Shown here: piece after piece, positions 36,899-45,540 of the stretch
Position numbering within the stretch: position 1 is the first letter of the stretch
Layout: each line of letters opens with the position of its first letter
Assembly: GCF_003865405.1 (NCBI RefSeq)
Contig: NZ_RQVQ01000001.1
Coordinates: 124,001-188,000 of the forward strand
From: Paenimyroides tangerinum
GTDB taxonomy: Bacteria; Bacteroidota; Bacteroidia; Flavobacteriales; Flavobacteriaceae
Direction: 5' to 3'
DNA: 64,000 nt
Notes under the pieces: model-generated
What the model was told of the DNA's origin: nothing
Database searches by the model: none
The model's input: only the letters and a program-made list of their open reading frames with translations
Made by a program: the position numbers and the translations under genes

Positions 36899-37543
36899 AT
36901 GAACCTAAAATATATGTACAAAAACTTTATATTTATTGCTTTCTTTCTAATTTTTAATCAAACCATTACGGCTCAAAATCAAAAATTAGAAAATGGTGAT
37001 TTACTTTTCATCAACATCAATTGCGGTCCAATGTGTGAAGCAATTAATGCGGTTACCGAAGGTTTTGAAGGTAAAGATTTCAACCATATGGGAATGATTA
37101 TTAACGAAAATAGCGAATATTTTGTTTACGAAGCCATTGGAAAATCGGTTGTAAAAACTCCTTTGAAAACATTTATTTCATATACAAAAGAACCAATTTA
37201 TTTAGGTCGTTTAAAAGAAGAATTTCAGAATTTAATTCCAGATGCGATATCATTTTCAGAAAAACAATTAGGCGTTCCGTATGATAATGACTTCATATAT
37301 GATAACGGAAAATACTATTGCTCTGAACTAATTTACGATGCTTTTTTATCTGCAAACAACAACAAACCATTCTTTAAATTATATCCAATGACGTATAAAG
37401 AACCGAATTCGGATAATTTTTTTCCAATTTGGATTGAGCATTTCAAGAATCAAAACATTAAAATTCCAGAAGGCAAACTTGGTTGTAATCCAGGCGGAAT
37501 GAGCTTGGATGAAAAAATCACTTTCGAATTATTTCAAAATTAA
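36899..37543 (+). CDS. YiiX/YebB-like NlpC/P60 family hydrolase, exported
   Basis: This 214-residue protein has a signal peptide (FIFIAFFLIFNQTITAQ) and a permuted papain-like (YiiX-type) domain. The pattern GDLLF opens the domain, His63 lies in FNHMGMII, and the probable nucleophile is Cys141 in YYCSELIYDAF. Such enzymes cut amide bonds in cell-wall or lipid substrates; the substrate here is unknown. The ATG at 36899 is used, but M6 (36914) is equally possible. It follows truB after a terminator. Confidence 0.82.
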   Translation: MNLKYMYKNFIFIAFFLIFNQTITAQNQKLENGDLLFININCGPMCEAINAVTEGFEGKDFNHMGMIINENSEYFVYEAIGKSVVKTPLKTFISYTKEPIYLGRLKEEFQNLIPDAISFSEKQLGVPYDNDFIYDNGKYYCSELIYDAFLSANNNKPFFKLYPMTYKEPNSDNFFPIWIEHFKNQNIKIPEGKLGCNPGGMSLDEKITFELFQN

Positions 37544-37566
37544 ATTGAGTTAAATTTCAAAACCAA

Positions 37567-37595
37567 TTTGCAATATAATAAAAACAGTACATTTG
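37567..37595 (+). promoter_or_regulatory. Predicted promoter of the Rrf2 regulator gene
   Basis: TTTG (37567-37570), 17 bases and TACATTTG (37588-37595) match the Bacteroidota consensus, 24 bases before the ATG. Confidence 0.65.
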
Positions 37596-37619
37596 TCAAT
37601 CTAAAAGAAACTTCTAAAT

Positions 37620-38033
37620 ATGCTTTCAAAAAAATGTAAATATGCTTTAAAAGCAATGGTTTGCCTAGCTAGAAATTACCAACAAGGTAGTTTAACAACG
37701 GCGGCAATTGCAGATAAAGAAAATATTCCTAAAAAATTTTTAGAGCAAATTTTATTAGAGTTAAAACGTTGGAAGTTAGTAAATAGTAAGCAAGGAATTG
37801 GTGGCGGATATTATTTATTAAAAGATCCGAATGAAGTTTCTTTAGCTGATTTATACCGAATTTTTGACGGTCCTATTTCACTTACTCCTTGTGTTTCTAT
37901 AAATTATTATGAGAAATGTGACGATTGCAAAGATGAAACTTCTTGCTATTTACGTAAACAATTAATAGAAATTCGTGATAAAACACGCGCCAGTATGATG
38001 GAAGCTACTTTACAATCTTTTATAAATAGCTAA
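37620..38033 (+). CDS. Rrf2-family transcriptional regulator
   Basis: This 137-residue protein has an N-terminal winged helix (MLSKKCKYALKAMVCLA, LEQILLELKR, GGGYYLLKDP). A Cys cluster C91, C100, C103 and C109 has the IscR/NsrR-type position for an Fe-S cluster, with slightly different spacing. Rrf2 members sense Fe-S status, NO or cysteine supply (CymR). Immediately before cysH, it is the likely regulator of the sulfate assimilation operon. It has its own promoter and a short terminator at its end. Confidence 0.9.
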   Translation: MLSKKCKYALKAMVCLARNYQQGSLTTAAIADKENIPKKFLEQILLELKRWKLVNSKQGIGGGYYLLKDPNEVSLADLYRIFDGPISLTPCVSINYYEKCDDCKDETSCYLRKQLIEIRDKTRASMMEATLQSFINS

Positions 38034-38047
38034 TTGCTATTTTTTTT
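38025..38047 (+). terminator. Short terminator after the Rrf2 gene
   Basis: The stem AATAGC / GCTATT with a five-base loop is followed by T residues. The TAA stop (38031-38033) lies in the loop. The short stem suggests partial termination. Confidence 0.55.
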
Positions 38048-38066
38048 ATTTTTAAAACTCTACTAC

Positions 38067-38097
38067 TTTGGTGTAATTTATAGAATTTATATATTTG
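38067..38097 (+). promoter_or_regulatory. Predicted promoter of the cysH-cysD-cysN operon
   Basis: TTTG (38067-38070), 19 bases and TATATTTG (38090-38097) form one of the best consensus promoters in the window, 18 bases before the cysH ATG. An Rrf2 operator would be expected here, but I see no obvious dyad. Confidence 0.75.
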
Positions 38098-38115
38098 CAT
38101 AAATAAAACATTCTA

Positions 38116-38826
38116 ATGAACAGCGTTTTAAAAAATAAATTCGATACGATTTTAAAAGATAACATCGAAAAATTAAGCTTTGAAGAACAAGTAAATTACA
38201 TCACAAAACATTTTGAGAACATCGTTTTTTCAACAAGTTTTAGTTATGAAGATCAATTAATTACTTTTCTACTTAGAAAAGAAAACATTGAAATTTTCAC
38301 TTTAGACACAGGGCGTTTATTTGAAGAAACGTATGAAACTTGGAACGAAACAGTTTTGAAGTATAAAATACAAATCAAAACATATACACCTACCTCAACT
38401 CTTTTGAGTGATTTTATAACTCAAAAAGGCCCAAATTCATTTTATCAATCGATAGAAAACAGAAAACAATGTTGTGATATTCGCAAGGTTTTTCCATTAA
38501 AAGAAGCAATCCAAAATAAAGAAATTTGGATTACAGGTTTACGTGCCGAACATTCACCAAATCGAAAAGACATGACCATTTTTGAATGGGACGAAACCAA
38601 TCAAATAATCAAATTCAATCCGCTTCTACATTGGAAAACTTCAGAGGTTATTGATGAAATCACTAAAAATCAAATTCCGTTTAACAAACTACATAACAAA
38701 GGTTTTGTAAGTATTGGTTGTGCTCCGTGTACAAGAGCAATCAAAGAAGGTGAAGATTTTAGAGCCGGTCGTTGGTGGTGGGAAGATGCATCAAAAAAAG
38801 AATGTGGATTACATATACATAAATAA
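38116..38826 (+). CDS. cysH: Adenylylsulfate/phosphoadenylylsulfate reductase (Fe-S type)
   Basis: This 236-residue reductase turns activated sulfate into sulfite. Cys119-Cys120 in KQCCDIRKVFPL and Cys202/Cys205 in SIGCAPCTR give the CC...CxxC set that binds a [4Fe-4S] cluster, typical of APS-using enzymes. Cys230 in KKECGLHIHK is the catalytic Cys. No APS kinase gene (cysC) is present nearby, which also favours APS as substrate. One base separates its stop codon from the cysD ATG. Confidence 0.95.
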   Translation: MNSVLKNKFDTILKDNIEKLSFEEQVNYITKHFENIVFSTSFSYEDQLITFLLRKENIEIFTLDTGRLFEETYETWNETVLKYKIQIKTYTPTSTLLSDFITQKGPNSFYQSIENRKQCCDIRKVFPLKEAIQNKEIWITGLRAEHSPNRKDMTIFEWDETNQIIKFNPLLHWKTSEVIDEITKNQIPFNKLHNKGFVSIGCAPCTRAIKEGEDFRAGRWWWEDASKKECGLHIHK

Positions 38827-38827
38827 A

Positions 38828-39739
38828 ATGGATACAAAATATAAATTAGATTACTTAGACCAACTCGAATCAGAATCGATTCATATATTTCGTGAAGTTG
38901 CTGGTCAATTTGAACGTCCTGCATTACTTTTTAGCGGAGGAAAAGACAGCATAACTTTAGTTCACTTAGCTTTAAAAGCTTTCAAACCAGGAAAGTTTCC
39001 TTTTCCATTAATTCATATCGACACTGGGCATAATTTCCCTGAAGTTATCAAATACAGAGATGCTTTAGCAGAACAAATTGGAGAAAAACTTATCGTAAGA
39101 AAAGTCGAAGACACCATAAAAAGACAAGGTTTAAAAGAACAAAACGGAAAATTCGCAAGCAGAAATGCCTTACAAACTTATACGCTTTTAGAAACTATTG
39201 AAGAATTTGAACTTGATTGTTGTATTGGTGGTGCAAGACGCGATGAAGAAAAAGCAAGAGCAAAAGAACGCATATTTTCAGTACGTGATGATTTTGGACA
39301 ATGGGACCCAAAATTACAACGCCCAGAACTTTGGAATCTATACAACGGAAAAATTAATAAGGGTGAAAATGTTCGTGCTTTCCCTATAAGCAATTGGACC
39401 GAATTAGACATTTGGAATTACATCAAACGAGAAAAAATCGAACTACCATCTATCTATTTCACCCATAATCGTGAGGTAATTCATATTCAAAATCAATTAC
39501 TTGCCACAAACGAATTCGTGAAAATTGAAGCGGATGATAAAATCACTTTCGAGAATGTGCGATATCGTACCGTTGGAGATATGACTTGTACAGCAGCAGT
39601 TGCTTCAGAAGCGCATTCGATTGATGATATTATCAATGAAATTTCAGCTTCCAAAACAAGCGAACGTGGTGAAACAAGAATTGACGATCGAATTTCTGAA
39701 GCTGCAATGGAAGATAGAAAAAAGCTAGGTTATTTTTAA
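38828..39739 (+). CDS. cysD: Sulfate adenylyltransferase subunit 2
   Basis: This 303-residue ATP sulfurylase subunit forms APS from ATP and sulfate together with CysN. The PP-loop is LLFSGGKDSITLVHLA. DTGHNFPEVIKYRD, GGARRDEEKARAKERIFSVR and PISNWTELDIWNYIKRE are CysD landmarks. The length equals the E. coli protein. The frame is open 38 codons upstream, but that part overlaps cysH in another frame and is not CysD-like, so MDTKYKLDYL at 38828 is the start. Confidence 0.97.
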   Translation: MDTKYKLDYLDQLESESIHIFREVAGQFERPALLFSGGKDSITLVHLALKAFKPGKFPFPLIHIDTGHNFPEVIKYRDALAEQIGEKLIVRKVEDTIKRQGLKEQNGKFASRNALQTYTLLETIEEFELDCCIGGARRDEEKARAKERIFSVRDDFGQWDPKLQRPELWNLYNGKINKGENVRAFPISNWTELDIWNYIKREKIELPSIYFTHNREVIHIQNQLLATNEFVKIEADDKITFENVRYRTVGDMTCTAAVASEAHSIDDIINEISASKTSERGETRIDDRISEAAMEDRKKLGYF

Positions 39740-39757
39740 TTATTACGAAACTTACAA

Positions 39758-40999
39758 ATGGACATATTAAGATTTATTACAGCCGGAAATGTAGATGATG
39801 GAAAAAGCACATTGATTGGAAGATTATTGTACGACAGCAAAAGTATATTAATCGACCAAATCGAAGCAATTGAAAAAGCGAGTAAATTTAAAGATAACGG
39901 AGTTTTAGATTTAGCTCTAATTACTGATGGCTTAAGAGCTGAACGCGAACAAGGAATTACTATTGATGTTGCTTATAAATACTTTTCAACACCTAAAAGA
40001 AAATTCATCATTGCCGATGCACCAGGTCATATTCAATATACGCGAAATATGATTACAGGAGCATCAAATTCGCAATTGATTATTTTATTGGTTGATGCAA
40101 GAACAGGAATTACAGAACAAACCAAGCGTCATACATTTATCGCATCGCTTTTAAAAATCCCTAAAATTGTAGTTGCTGTTAACAAACTTGATTTGGTGAA
40201 CTTCGACGAATCAATCTATAAATCAATTGAAAATGAATTTAAAGAACTTAATAAAAAGTTAAATTTAAACGAAGTTACCTTTATTCCAATTAGCGCATTA
40301 AACGGGGATAACATCGTTGATGCTTCAGAAAATATGTCTTGGTACAAAGGTCCGACATTATTAGATTTTTTAGAAACTGTCAACATTCAAGAAAATGAAA
40401 ATCTTGAAGCAAGTCGTTTGCCAATTCAATATATCATCAGACCACAAACCACTGAATTACATGATTATCGAGGTTATGCTGGAAAAATCACAAGTGGAAT
40501 TTTCAAAAAAGGCGATAAAATAAAAATTTATCCTTCTGAAATTGAAGCTACAATTTCGTCAATAGAAGTAAATTTAAAAGAAGTTGATGAGGCGTTTGCT
40601 CCTCAAAGTGCTGTTATTCAATTAAACAAAGACATTGATATCAGTCGTGGAGATTTGATTGTGAATTTAGACAAACAGCCAAAATTCACAAACGAATTAG
40701 AAGTTCAAGTTTGTTGGATGCATCAAAAAGCATTACAAATTGGAAGTAAATATTTAATTCAAAATCAAACAAATCGTGTAAAAGCAGTTGTAAAATCAAT
40801 TGAATATTTAGTTGATATAAATACATTCGAAAAGCAATTTGAAACTTCAGAAGTACAATTAAATCAAATTGCTAAAATCAAATTAAAAACAGCAACACCA
40901 ATAGCGTATGATATATTTTCGGAATTACAAGCTCAAGGAGGAATTATATTTATTGACGAAACATCAAATGTAACTGTAGGCGCTGGAATATTAGATTAG
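39758..40999 (+). CDS. cysN: Sulfate adenylyltransferase subunit 1 (GTPase)
   Basis: This 413-residue EF-Tu-like GTPase drives APS formation with CysD. G1 is GNVDDGKSTLIG, G3 is DAPGHIQYTRN and G4 is NKLDL. The REQGITIDVAYKYF switch is intact, followed by two beta-barrel domains. There is no fused APS kinase (CysC) domain, in line with direct APS reduction. It lies 18 bases after cysD and three bases before the transporter gene. Confidence 0.97.
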   Translation: MDILRFITAGNVDDGKSTLIGRLLYDSKSILIDQIEAIEKASKFKDNGVLDLALITDGLRAEREQGITIDVAYKYFSTPKRKFIIADAPGHIQYTRNMITGASNSQLIILLVDARTGITEQTKRHTFIASLLKIPKIVVAVNKLDLVNFDESIYKSIENEFKELNKKLNLNEVTFIPISALNGDNIVDASENMSWYKGPTLLDFLETVNIQENENLEASRLPIQYIIRPQTTELHDYRGYAGKITSGIFKKGDKIKIYPSEIEATISSIEVNLKEVDEAFAPQSAVIQLNKDIDISRGDLIVNLDKQPKFTNELEVQVCWMHQKALQIGSKYLIQNQTNRVKAVVKSIEYLVDINTFEKQFETSEVQLNQIAKIKLKTATPIAYDIFSELQAQGGIIFIDETSNVTVGAGILD

Positions 41000-41002
41000 A
41001 AT

Positions 41003-42232
41003 ATGGGAAACATAGTAAAACCGCAAAAAATTGAAGTTCTACTGATTGGTCATTCTACACTTGCTGCTGAAGAATTAAACAAATTAATACACAGTGAAAT
41101 TGTAGGTAAAATTTATATTTATGCATCGATAATTAGTGACGACATTCGCTGCTTAATGGATGCAAATAAGACCATTGAAATTATAGAAAATATTACTGAA
41201 GATTTTCTTGACAAAATAAGTTTAATCATAGTTGCTGATAAATATAATAATCAAGAAAATTGGTTTGAGATTGCACAAGAAAAAAATATTCTGATAGAGC
41301 AATCGTTTCAAATCAAAGCTAGAGAAAGTAATCAAAAATTCTCGGATGAAAAAAAATGGAAATTCATAGCTTATACAGGTTTTGTTCTATTTTTAGGTTT
41401 ATTGATAATAAATATTTCATCATTTTATTTCACTTGGCAAGATGTAAATCACGTTTTTGAATTTTTAAACGAAAATACAGACGACCGTTTTGTTGCTCTA
41501 ATAATCGTAGGATTCGTTGCCCAAATGATTGATGGCGCATTAGGTATGGGCTATGGTGTAACAAGTACAGCAGCATTGTTGTATTTTGGAGTTCCACTAC
41601 CATCAATTAGTAGTAGTATTCATACAGCTGAAATGTTTTCAAGTGGTGCGTCTGGATTCAGTCATTATAAATTTGGAAACATCAATAAAAAATTATTCAA
41701 AAACATTGTACTTCCTGGTATTGCCGGAGCTGTTTTAGGAGCTGTTCTGTTATCAACTTTTGGAGAAGAATATTCAGGAATTATAAAACCTATTTTAGCA
41801 ATTTATACACTTTTATTAGGTGTTAAGATTTTTTCGAATGCCTTTAAAAAACGTACCGAGCGTAAAAAAATCAAACGTGTAGGTTGGTTAGCTGGAATTG
41901 GCGGTTTCTTAGATTCGTTTGGCGGTGGTGGATGGGGACCTGTCGTGACAAGTACATTAATCTCAAAAGGAAAAACACCAAAATATGTAATCGGAACTGT
42001 TAGTTTAACCGAATTTTTTGTAACTCTTTCAAGTGCATTTACCTTTTTTACTTTAATCGGAATTGGGCATTGGCAACTCATTTTAGGATTGGTAATTGGA
42101 GGAATGCTAGCTGCTCCTTTAGCTGCTAAACTTGCAGGTAAATTACCTGTAAAAAAAATGTTCTTAGCTGTCGGATTATTAATAATCGTTTGGAGTTTAA
42201 ACATCTTTTTGAAAACTTTAGGTATTTATTAA
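41003..42232 (+). CDS. TauE/SafE (TSUP) family transporter with siroheme-synthase-like N-domain
   Basis: This 409-residue protein is in two parts. Residues about 8-103 look like a Rossmann domain resembling the precorrin-2 dehydrogenase half of siroheme synthase (EVLLIGHSTLAAEELNKL, IYIYASIISDDI, SLIIVADKYNN, EKNILIEQ), but with the glycine-rich GGG replaced by GHS. Residues about 120-409 form a TSUP permease with around eight helices and AQMIDGALGMGYG and a second GGFLDSFGGGGWGP repeat motif. In the cys operon it probably moves sulfate, sulfite or another sulfur anion. The N-domain identity is inferred from pattern only. Confidence 0.82.
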   Translation: MGNIVKPQKIEVLLIGHSTLAAEELNKLIHSEIVGKIYIYASIISDDIRCLMDANKTIEIIENITEDFLDKISLIIVADKYNNQENWFEIAQEKNILIEQSFQIKARESNQKFSDEKKWKFIAYTGFVLFLGLLIINISSFYFTWQDVNHVFEFLNENTDDRFVALIIVGFVAQMIDGALGMGYGVTSTAALLYFGVPLPSISSSIHTAEMFSSGASGFSHYKFGNINKKLFKNIVLPGIAGAVLGAVLLSTFGEEYSGIIKPILAIYTLLLGVKIFSNAFKKRTERKKIKRVGWLAGIGGFLDSFGGGGWGPVVTSTLISKGKTPKYVIGTVSLTEFFVTLSSAFTFFTLIGIGHWQLILGLVIGGMLAAPLAAKLAGKLPVKKMFLAVGLLIIVWSLNIFLKTLGIY

Positions 42233-42246
42233 AACTTCAAAATATT

Positions 42247-42277
42247 AAAAAACTCGGTTTATTTAACCGAGTTTTTT
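42247..42277. terminator. Bidirectional terminator between the TSUP and thioredoxin-like genes
   Basis: A perfect 13-bp stem with core ACTCGGTT / AACCGAGT and loop TATTT is flanked by A and T runs, so it can work on both strands. The minus-strand gene ends inside it: its TAA (42261-42259) and last codons are in the loop and right arm. Confidence 0.85.
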
Positions 42278-42858
42278 AATATATGAACAATTTCATTTTG
42301 AGTAGAAATACCTTTATCTGTGTTGTACCATTTCTGTAATTCTTCTTTAACTTCATCCGTAATCGAACCAAATTTAGCTTTCAAATCAATCATTAATTGA
42401 ACTGCTTCTTTAGGTCTTGGTCCCCAATCTGCCAAAACATCAAACGTTTCAGGATTTACAAATAACAACTTCGGAATAGCTTTTCCACCATTGGTCAAAA
42501 ATTGATTCATCAAAGCTTCATTTTCATCACGAAGAACAATTTTAAGTTCAATCGCATCAGACAATTCTGCCATTTTATTAATAACCGGTAAAGCCTGAGC
42601 TGCATCACCACACCAACCTTCAGATATAACAATCCACAAAATAGGTTGTTTCAATTCTTTTAAAAAAGTTTCAATTTCTTCTGGAACGATTAATGTTTTA
42701 TCCAAACGTTTCATACGTTGGTCGTTCATCTTTATATAAGGCAACGCATCAATCCCTTCAACAATAAATGTATCTTGATTTAAAGATTGCGTAACCAGTT
42801 CACGATATTCTGTGTAAGTAAAAAATTTCTTTAAGCTTTCTGTGATAATAGTTTTCAT
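42259..42858 (-). CDS. Thioredoxin-family protein lacking the CxxC motif
   Basis: This 199-residue cytosolic protein has a thioredoxin-like fold: PILWIVISEGWCGDAAQALPVINKM, a cis-Pro region KAIPKLLFV and a C-terminal helix. The active-site position reads C83-G-D-A, so the resolving Cys is absent and ordinary disulfide exchange is unlikely. Similar single-Cys proteins are seen in flavobacteria; their role is unknown. The ATG at 42858 is preferred over the upstream one because a TATCTTTG box (42886-42879) lies between. It converges with the cys operon. Confidence 0.82.
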   Translation of the reverse strand: MKTIITESLKKFFTYTEYRELVTQSLNQDTFIVEGIDALPYIKMNDQRMKRLDKTLIVPEEIETFLKELKQPILWIVISEGWCGDAAQALPVINKMAELSDAIELKIVLRDENEALMNQFLTNGGKAIPKLLFVNPETFDVLADWGPRPKEAVQLMIDLKAKFGSITDEVKEELQKWYNTDKGISTQNEIVHILKNSVK

Positions 42859-42909
42859 TGTGATATATTTATAGCTCTCAAAGATAAATTTAAAACTATT
42901 CAAACTAAA

Positions 42910-43695
42910 ATGAAACTAAAAAATTTAGAAATCGGGTTGGTACTTTCGGGTGGCGGTCATAAAGGAATTGCACACGCAGGAGCTCTAAAATTTTTAGAAG
43001 AGCAAGAAATAAAACCAAAAATTATTGCTGGAACAAGCGCCGGTTCGATTGTTGGCAGTCTATATTCAGTTGGAATGAAACCCGATGCTATTTTGACTTT
43101 CTTTAAATCGGTTGATTTTTTTAGTTGGAATCATTTTACTTTCAGAAAAGCTGGCGTTTTAGATTCAAGTTCATTCAGAACCTATTTAGAAGCCATTTTT
43201 AAAGAACGTAAAATTGGAGATTTAAAAAATGAATTATACATAACAGGAACCGATTTAGAACGCGGAAGATTAAAAATTTTTGATTCACAAACGCGTTTAT
43301 TAGATGCCGTTTTAGCTTCAAGTGCTTTTCCTGGAATCATTTCACCAGTTTCTGTAAACGGAAAACTTTATAGCGATGGCGGAATCTTAAATAATTTTCC
43401 TGTAACAACAGTTCAAGGTCGATGTGACTTCATTATCGGAATTAATTTATGTCCGGTTGTAGAAGTTGAAACTGAAAAATTAACTTCAATAAAATCGGTA
43501 ACATTAAGAGCATATGAAATTATGTTAATGCAATCTTCTGGAGCCTTTAGAGAACTTTGCGATTGGTATATGGAACCCAAAAAACTTGCTGATTATAGTA
43601 CATTTGAAACAAAAAAATCGAGAATGGAAGAGATTTTTGAAATCGGATATTACGAAGCAAAAAGAACTTTTGAGAACGTTAGAGATAAAATTTAG
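42910..43695 (+). CDS. Patatin-like phospholipase family protein
   Basis: This 261-residue serine hydrolase of the RssA/patatin type has the oxyanion loop GGGHKG (14-19), nucleophile Ser43 in GTSAGS and catalytic Asp in YSDGGILNNFP. No signal peptide or beta-barrel domain is present, so it is expected in the cytoplasm, acting on lipid acyl esters of unknown type. It is transcribed divergently from the thioredoxin-like gene over a 51-base gap. Confidence 0.9.
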   Translation: MKLKNLEIGLVLSGGGHKGIAHAGALKFLEEQEIKPKIIAGTSAGSIVGSLYSVGMKPDAILTFFKSVDFFSWNHFTFRKAGVLDSSSFRTYLEAIFKERKIGDLKNELYITGTDLERGRLKIFDSQTRLLDAVLASSAFPGIISPVSVNGKLYSDGGILNNFPVTTVQGRCDFIIGINLCPVVEVETEKLTSIKSVTLRAYEIMLMQSSGAFRELCDWYMEPKKLADYSTFETKKSRMEEIFEIGYYEAKRTFENVRDKI

Positions 43696-43725
43696 AAAGC
43701 TATTTTAAAAAAAGTTTATAATGTT

Positions 43726-43733
43726 TATATTTG
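43726..43733 (+). promoter_or_regulatory. Predicted -7 box of pyrH-frr
   Basis: TATATTTG lies 21 bases before the pyrH ATG at 43755 and overlaps the longer possible N-terminus, which is therefore rejected. Confidence 0.55.
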
Positions 43734-43754
43734 CACAAAACAAAAAACCTTCTC

Positions 43755-44459
43755 ATGAAATATAAAAGAATACTTCTAAAATTAAGCGGTGAAGCTTTAA
43801 TGGGTGAAAATCAATATGGTATTGACCCACAACGTTTGTCTGAATACGCTCAAGAAATTAAAAAAATTCACGCTTTAGGGGTTGAAATCGCTATCGTAAT
43901 TGGCGGTGGAAATATTTTTAGAGGTGTTGCTGGAGCAAGTAAAGGAATGGATCGCGTTCAAGGTGATTACATGGGAATGCTTGCAACTGTAATCAACGGA
44001 ATGGCTTTACAAGGTGCTTTAGAAGATGCTGGAATGTTAACTCGTTTACAAACTGCTTTAAAAATTGAAGAAATTGCTGAGCCTTATATCAAAAGAAGAG
44101 CCGTTCGTCATTTAGAAAAAAACAGAATTGTAATTTTTGGTGCTGGAACTGGAAATCCGTATTTCACAACAGATACAGCAGCTGTTTTAAGAGGTGTTGA
44201 AATCAATGCTGATGTTATTTTAAAAGGAACTCGTGTTGATGGTGTTTACACTGCAGATCCAGAAAAAGATCCAAATGCAGTAAAATACGAATCGATTACT
44301 TTTACTGATGTTTTAGCAAAAGGATTGAATGTTATGGACACAACAGCATTTACTTTAAGTCAAGAAAATCAATTACCAATTGTTGTTTTTGACATGAACA
44401 AAGAAAATAATTTATTAAAAGTATGCCAAGGTGAAAACATTGGAACTACAGTATATTAA
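43755..44459 (+). CDS. pyrH: UMP kinase
   Basis: This 234-residue amino-acid-kinase-fold enzyme phosphorylates UMP to UDP. Motifs are [16 protein letters not shown], the nucleotide-binding [11 protein letters not shown], and [20 protein letters not shown], then [15 protein letters not shown]. The length is standard. The start is MKYKRILL, after the promoter. It is followed 24 bases later by frr, a very widely conserved pair. Confidence 0.97.
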   Translation: MKYKRILLKLSGEALMGENQYGIDPQRLSEYAQEIKKIHALGVEIAIVIGGGNIFRGVAGASKGMDRVQGDYMGMLATVINGMALQGALEDAGMLTRLQTALKIEEIAEPYIKRRAVRHLEKNRIVIFGAGTGNPYFTTDTAAVLRGVEINADVILKGTRVDGVYTADPEKDPNAVKYESITFTDVLAKGLNVMDTTAFTLSQENQLPIVVFDMNKENNLLKVCQGENIGTTVY

Positions 44460-44483
44460 TTAAGAAATAAACAATCACAAGTC

Positions 44484-45047
44484 ATGACAGAAGAAATTAA
44501 TTTTATCATAGACGAAGCAAAAGAATCAATGCAAGGTTCGGTAGCTCACTTAGAGAAATCGTTCTTAAATATTCGTGCTGGTAAAGCATCTCCTCAAATG
44601 TTAGGAAGTGTTTTTGTTGATTACTACGGTTCTCAAACAGCACTTTCTCAAGTAGCTAATATTAATGTTCCTGATGCAAGAACATTAACTGTTACACCTT
44701 GGGAAAAAAATATGCTTCATCCAATTGAAAAAGCAATTATGATTGCTAATTTAGGATTAAACCCAATGAATAATGGAGATAATATCATCATTAACATTCC
44801 AGCATTAACAGAAGAACGTCGTCGTGATTTAGTAAAACAAGCTAAAGCTGAAGCTGAAGACGCAAAAATTTCAATTCGTAATGCACGTAAAGATGCAAAT
44901 ACAGAAATCAAGAAAGAAGAAAAAAACGGAACAGCTGAAGATATTTGTAAAGTAGCTGAAGATAGTATTCAGAAACTTACTGATAGCTACATCAAAAAAA
45001 TTGATGAAGTTTTTGTAGTTAAGGAAGCTGAAATAATGAAGGTATAA
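44484..45047 (+). CDS. frr: Ribosome recycling factor
   Basis: This 187-residue two-domain protein splits post-termination ribosomes together with EF-G. It shows HLEKSFLNIRAGKASP, LTVTPWEKNMLHPIEKAI, IINIPALTEERRRDLVKQAK and the final helix with DSYIKKIDEVFVVKE. The length is normal. It is the second gene of the pyrH-frr unit and ends at a strong terminator. Confidence 0.97.
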   Translation: MTEEINFIIDEAKESMQGSVAHLEKSFLNIRAGKASPQMLGSVFVDYYGSQTALSQVANINVPDARTLTVTPWEKNMLHPIEKAIMIANLGLNPMNNGDNIIINIPALTEERRRDLVKQAKAEAEDAKISIRNARKDANTEIKKEEKNGTAEDICKVAEDSIQKLTDSYIKKIDEVFVVKEAEIMKV

Positions 45048-45060
45048 TTTCATTTACATA

Positions 45061-45090
45061 AAAAAAATCGTTCTGTTGAACGATTTTTTT
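45061..45090 (+). terminator. Terminator of pyrH-frr
   Basis: The perfect 13-bp inverted repeat with core ATCGTTC / GAACGAT and a four-base loop is flanked by A and T runs of seven. It may also serve the convergent SMR gene. Confidence 0.88.
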
Positions 45091-45111
45091 TATATTTATT
45101 TCTTAAAATAT

Positions 45112-45441
45112 TTAATGACTTGAAACAAATTTTAATCCAACAATAGATCCGATTAAAGTAAAAATAAAAAACACTCTCCAAAAAGTAACTGGCTCTTTAA
45201 AAACAAAAATACCGATTAAAACAGTTCCTACCGCGCCTATTCCAGTCCAAACGGCATAAGCTGTTCCTAACGGTAAAGTTTGAGTTGCTTTCATTAATAA
45301 TAACATTGAAGCTACCAAGCAAACTAAGAAACCTCCATACCAACCATACATTTCGTTCCCCGAAGATTGTTGTGCTTTTCCAAGGCAAGAAGTGAATCCA
45401 ACTTCACATAATCCTGCAATAATTAAAATAATCCAATTCAT
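45112..45441 (-). CDS. Small multidrug resistance (SMR) family transporter, Gdx/SugE-like
   Basis: This 109-residue protein has four helices. The essential Glu is in ILIIAGLCEVGFTSCLG (helix 1). Helix 3 reads GTAYAVWTGIGAVGTVLIG, which resembles the guanidinium exporter (Gdx, formerly SugE) group more than EmrE. The likely role is proton-coupled export of guanidinium or small cations. The chosen start is the ATG at 45441; the frame is open eight codons upstream without added helix. No guanidine riboswitch is visible upstream, and the gene stands alone. Confidence 0.88.
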   Translation of the reverse strand: MNWIILIIAGLCEVGFTSCLGKAQQSSGNEMYGWYGGFLVCLVASMLLLMKATQTLPLGTAYAVWTGIGAVGTVLIGIFVFKEPVTFWRVFFIFTLIGSIVGLKFVSSH

Positions 45442-45532
45442 ATTAATTGTTGTTTTTGAGCGCAAATATAATCACTTTAAAATTAGAAATTTCAAAGCAT
45501 AGAATATCTTAAAAACTAAAACAAAAAATTAG

Positions 45533-45540
45533 TATCTTTG
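45533..45540 (+). promoter_or_regulatory. Predicted -7 box of asnS
   Basis: TATCTTTG, 62 bases before the asnS ATG, matches TAnnTTTG. The leader of roughly 55 bases contains no structure I can identify. No -33 TTG is evident. Confidence 0.45.

Noticed and set aside
38714..38827. Longer N-terminus for CysD starting inside cysH
   Set aside because: It overlaps cysH in another frame, is not CysD-like, and the ATG at 38828 gives the exact family length.
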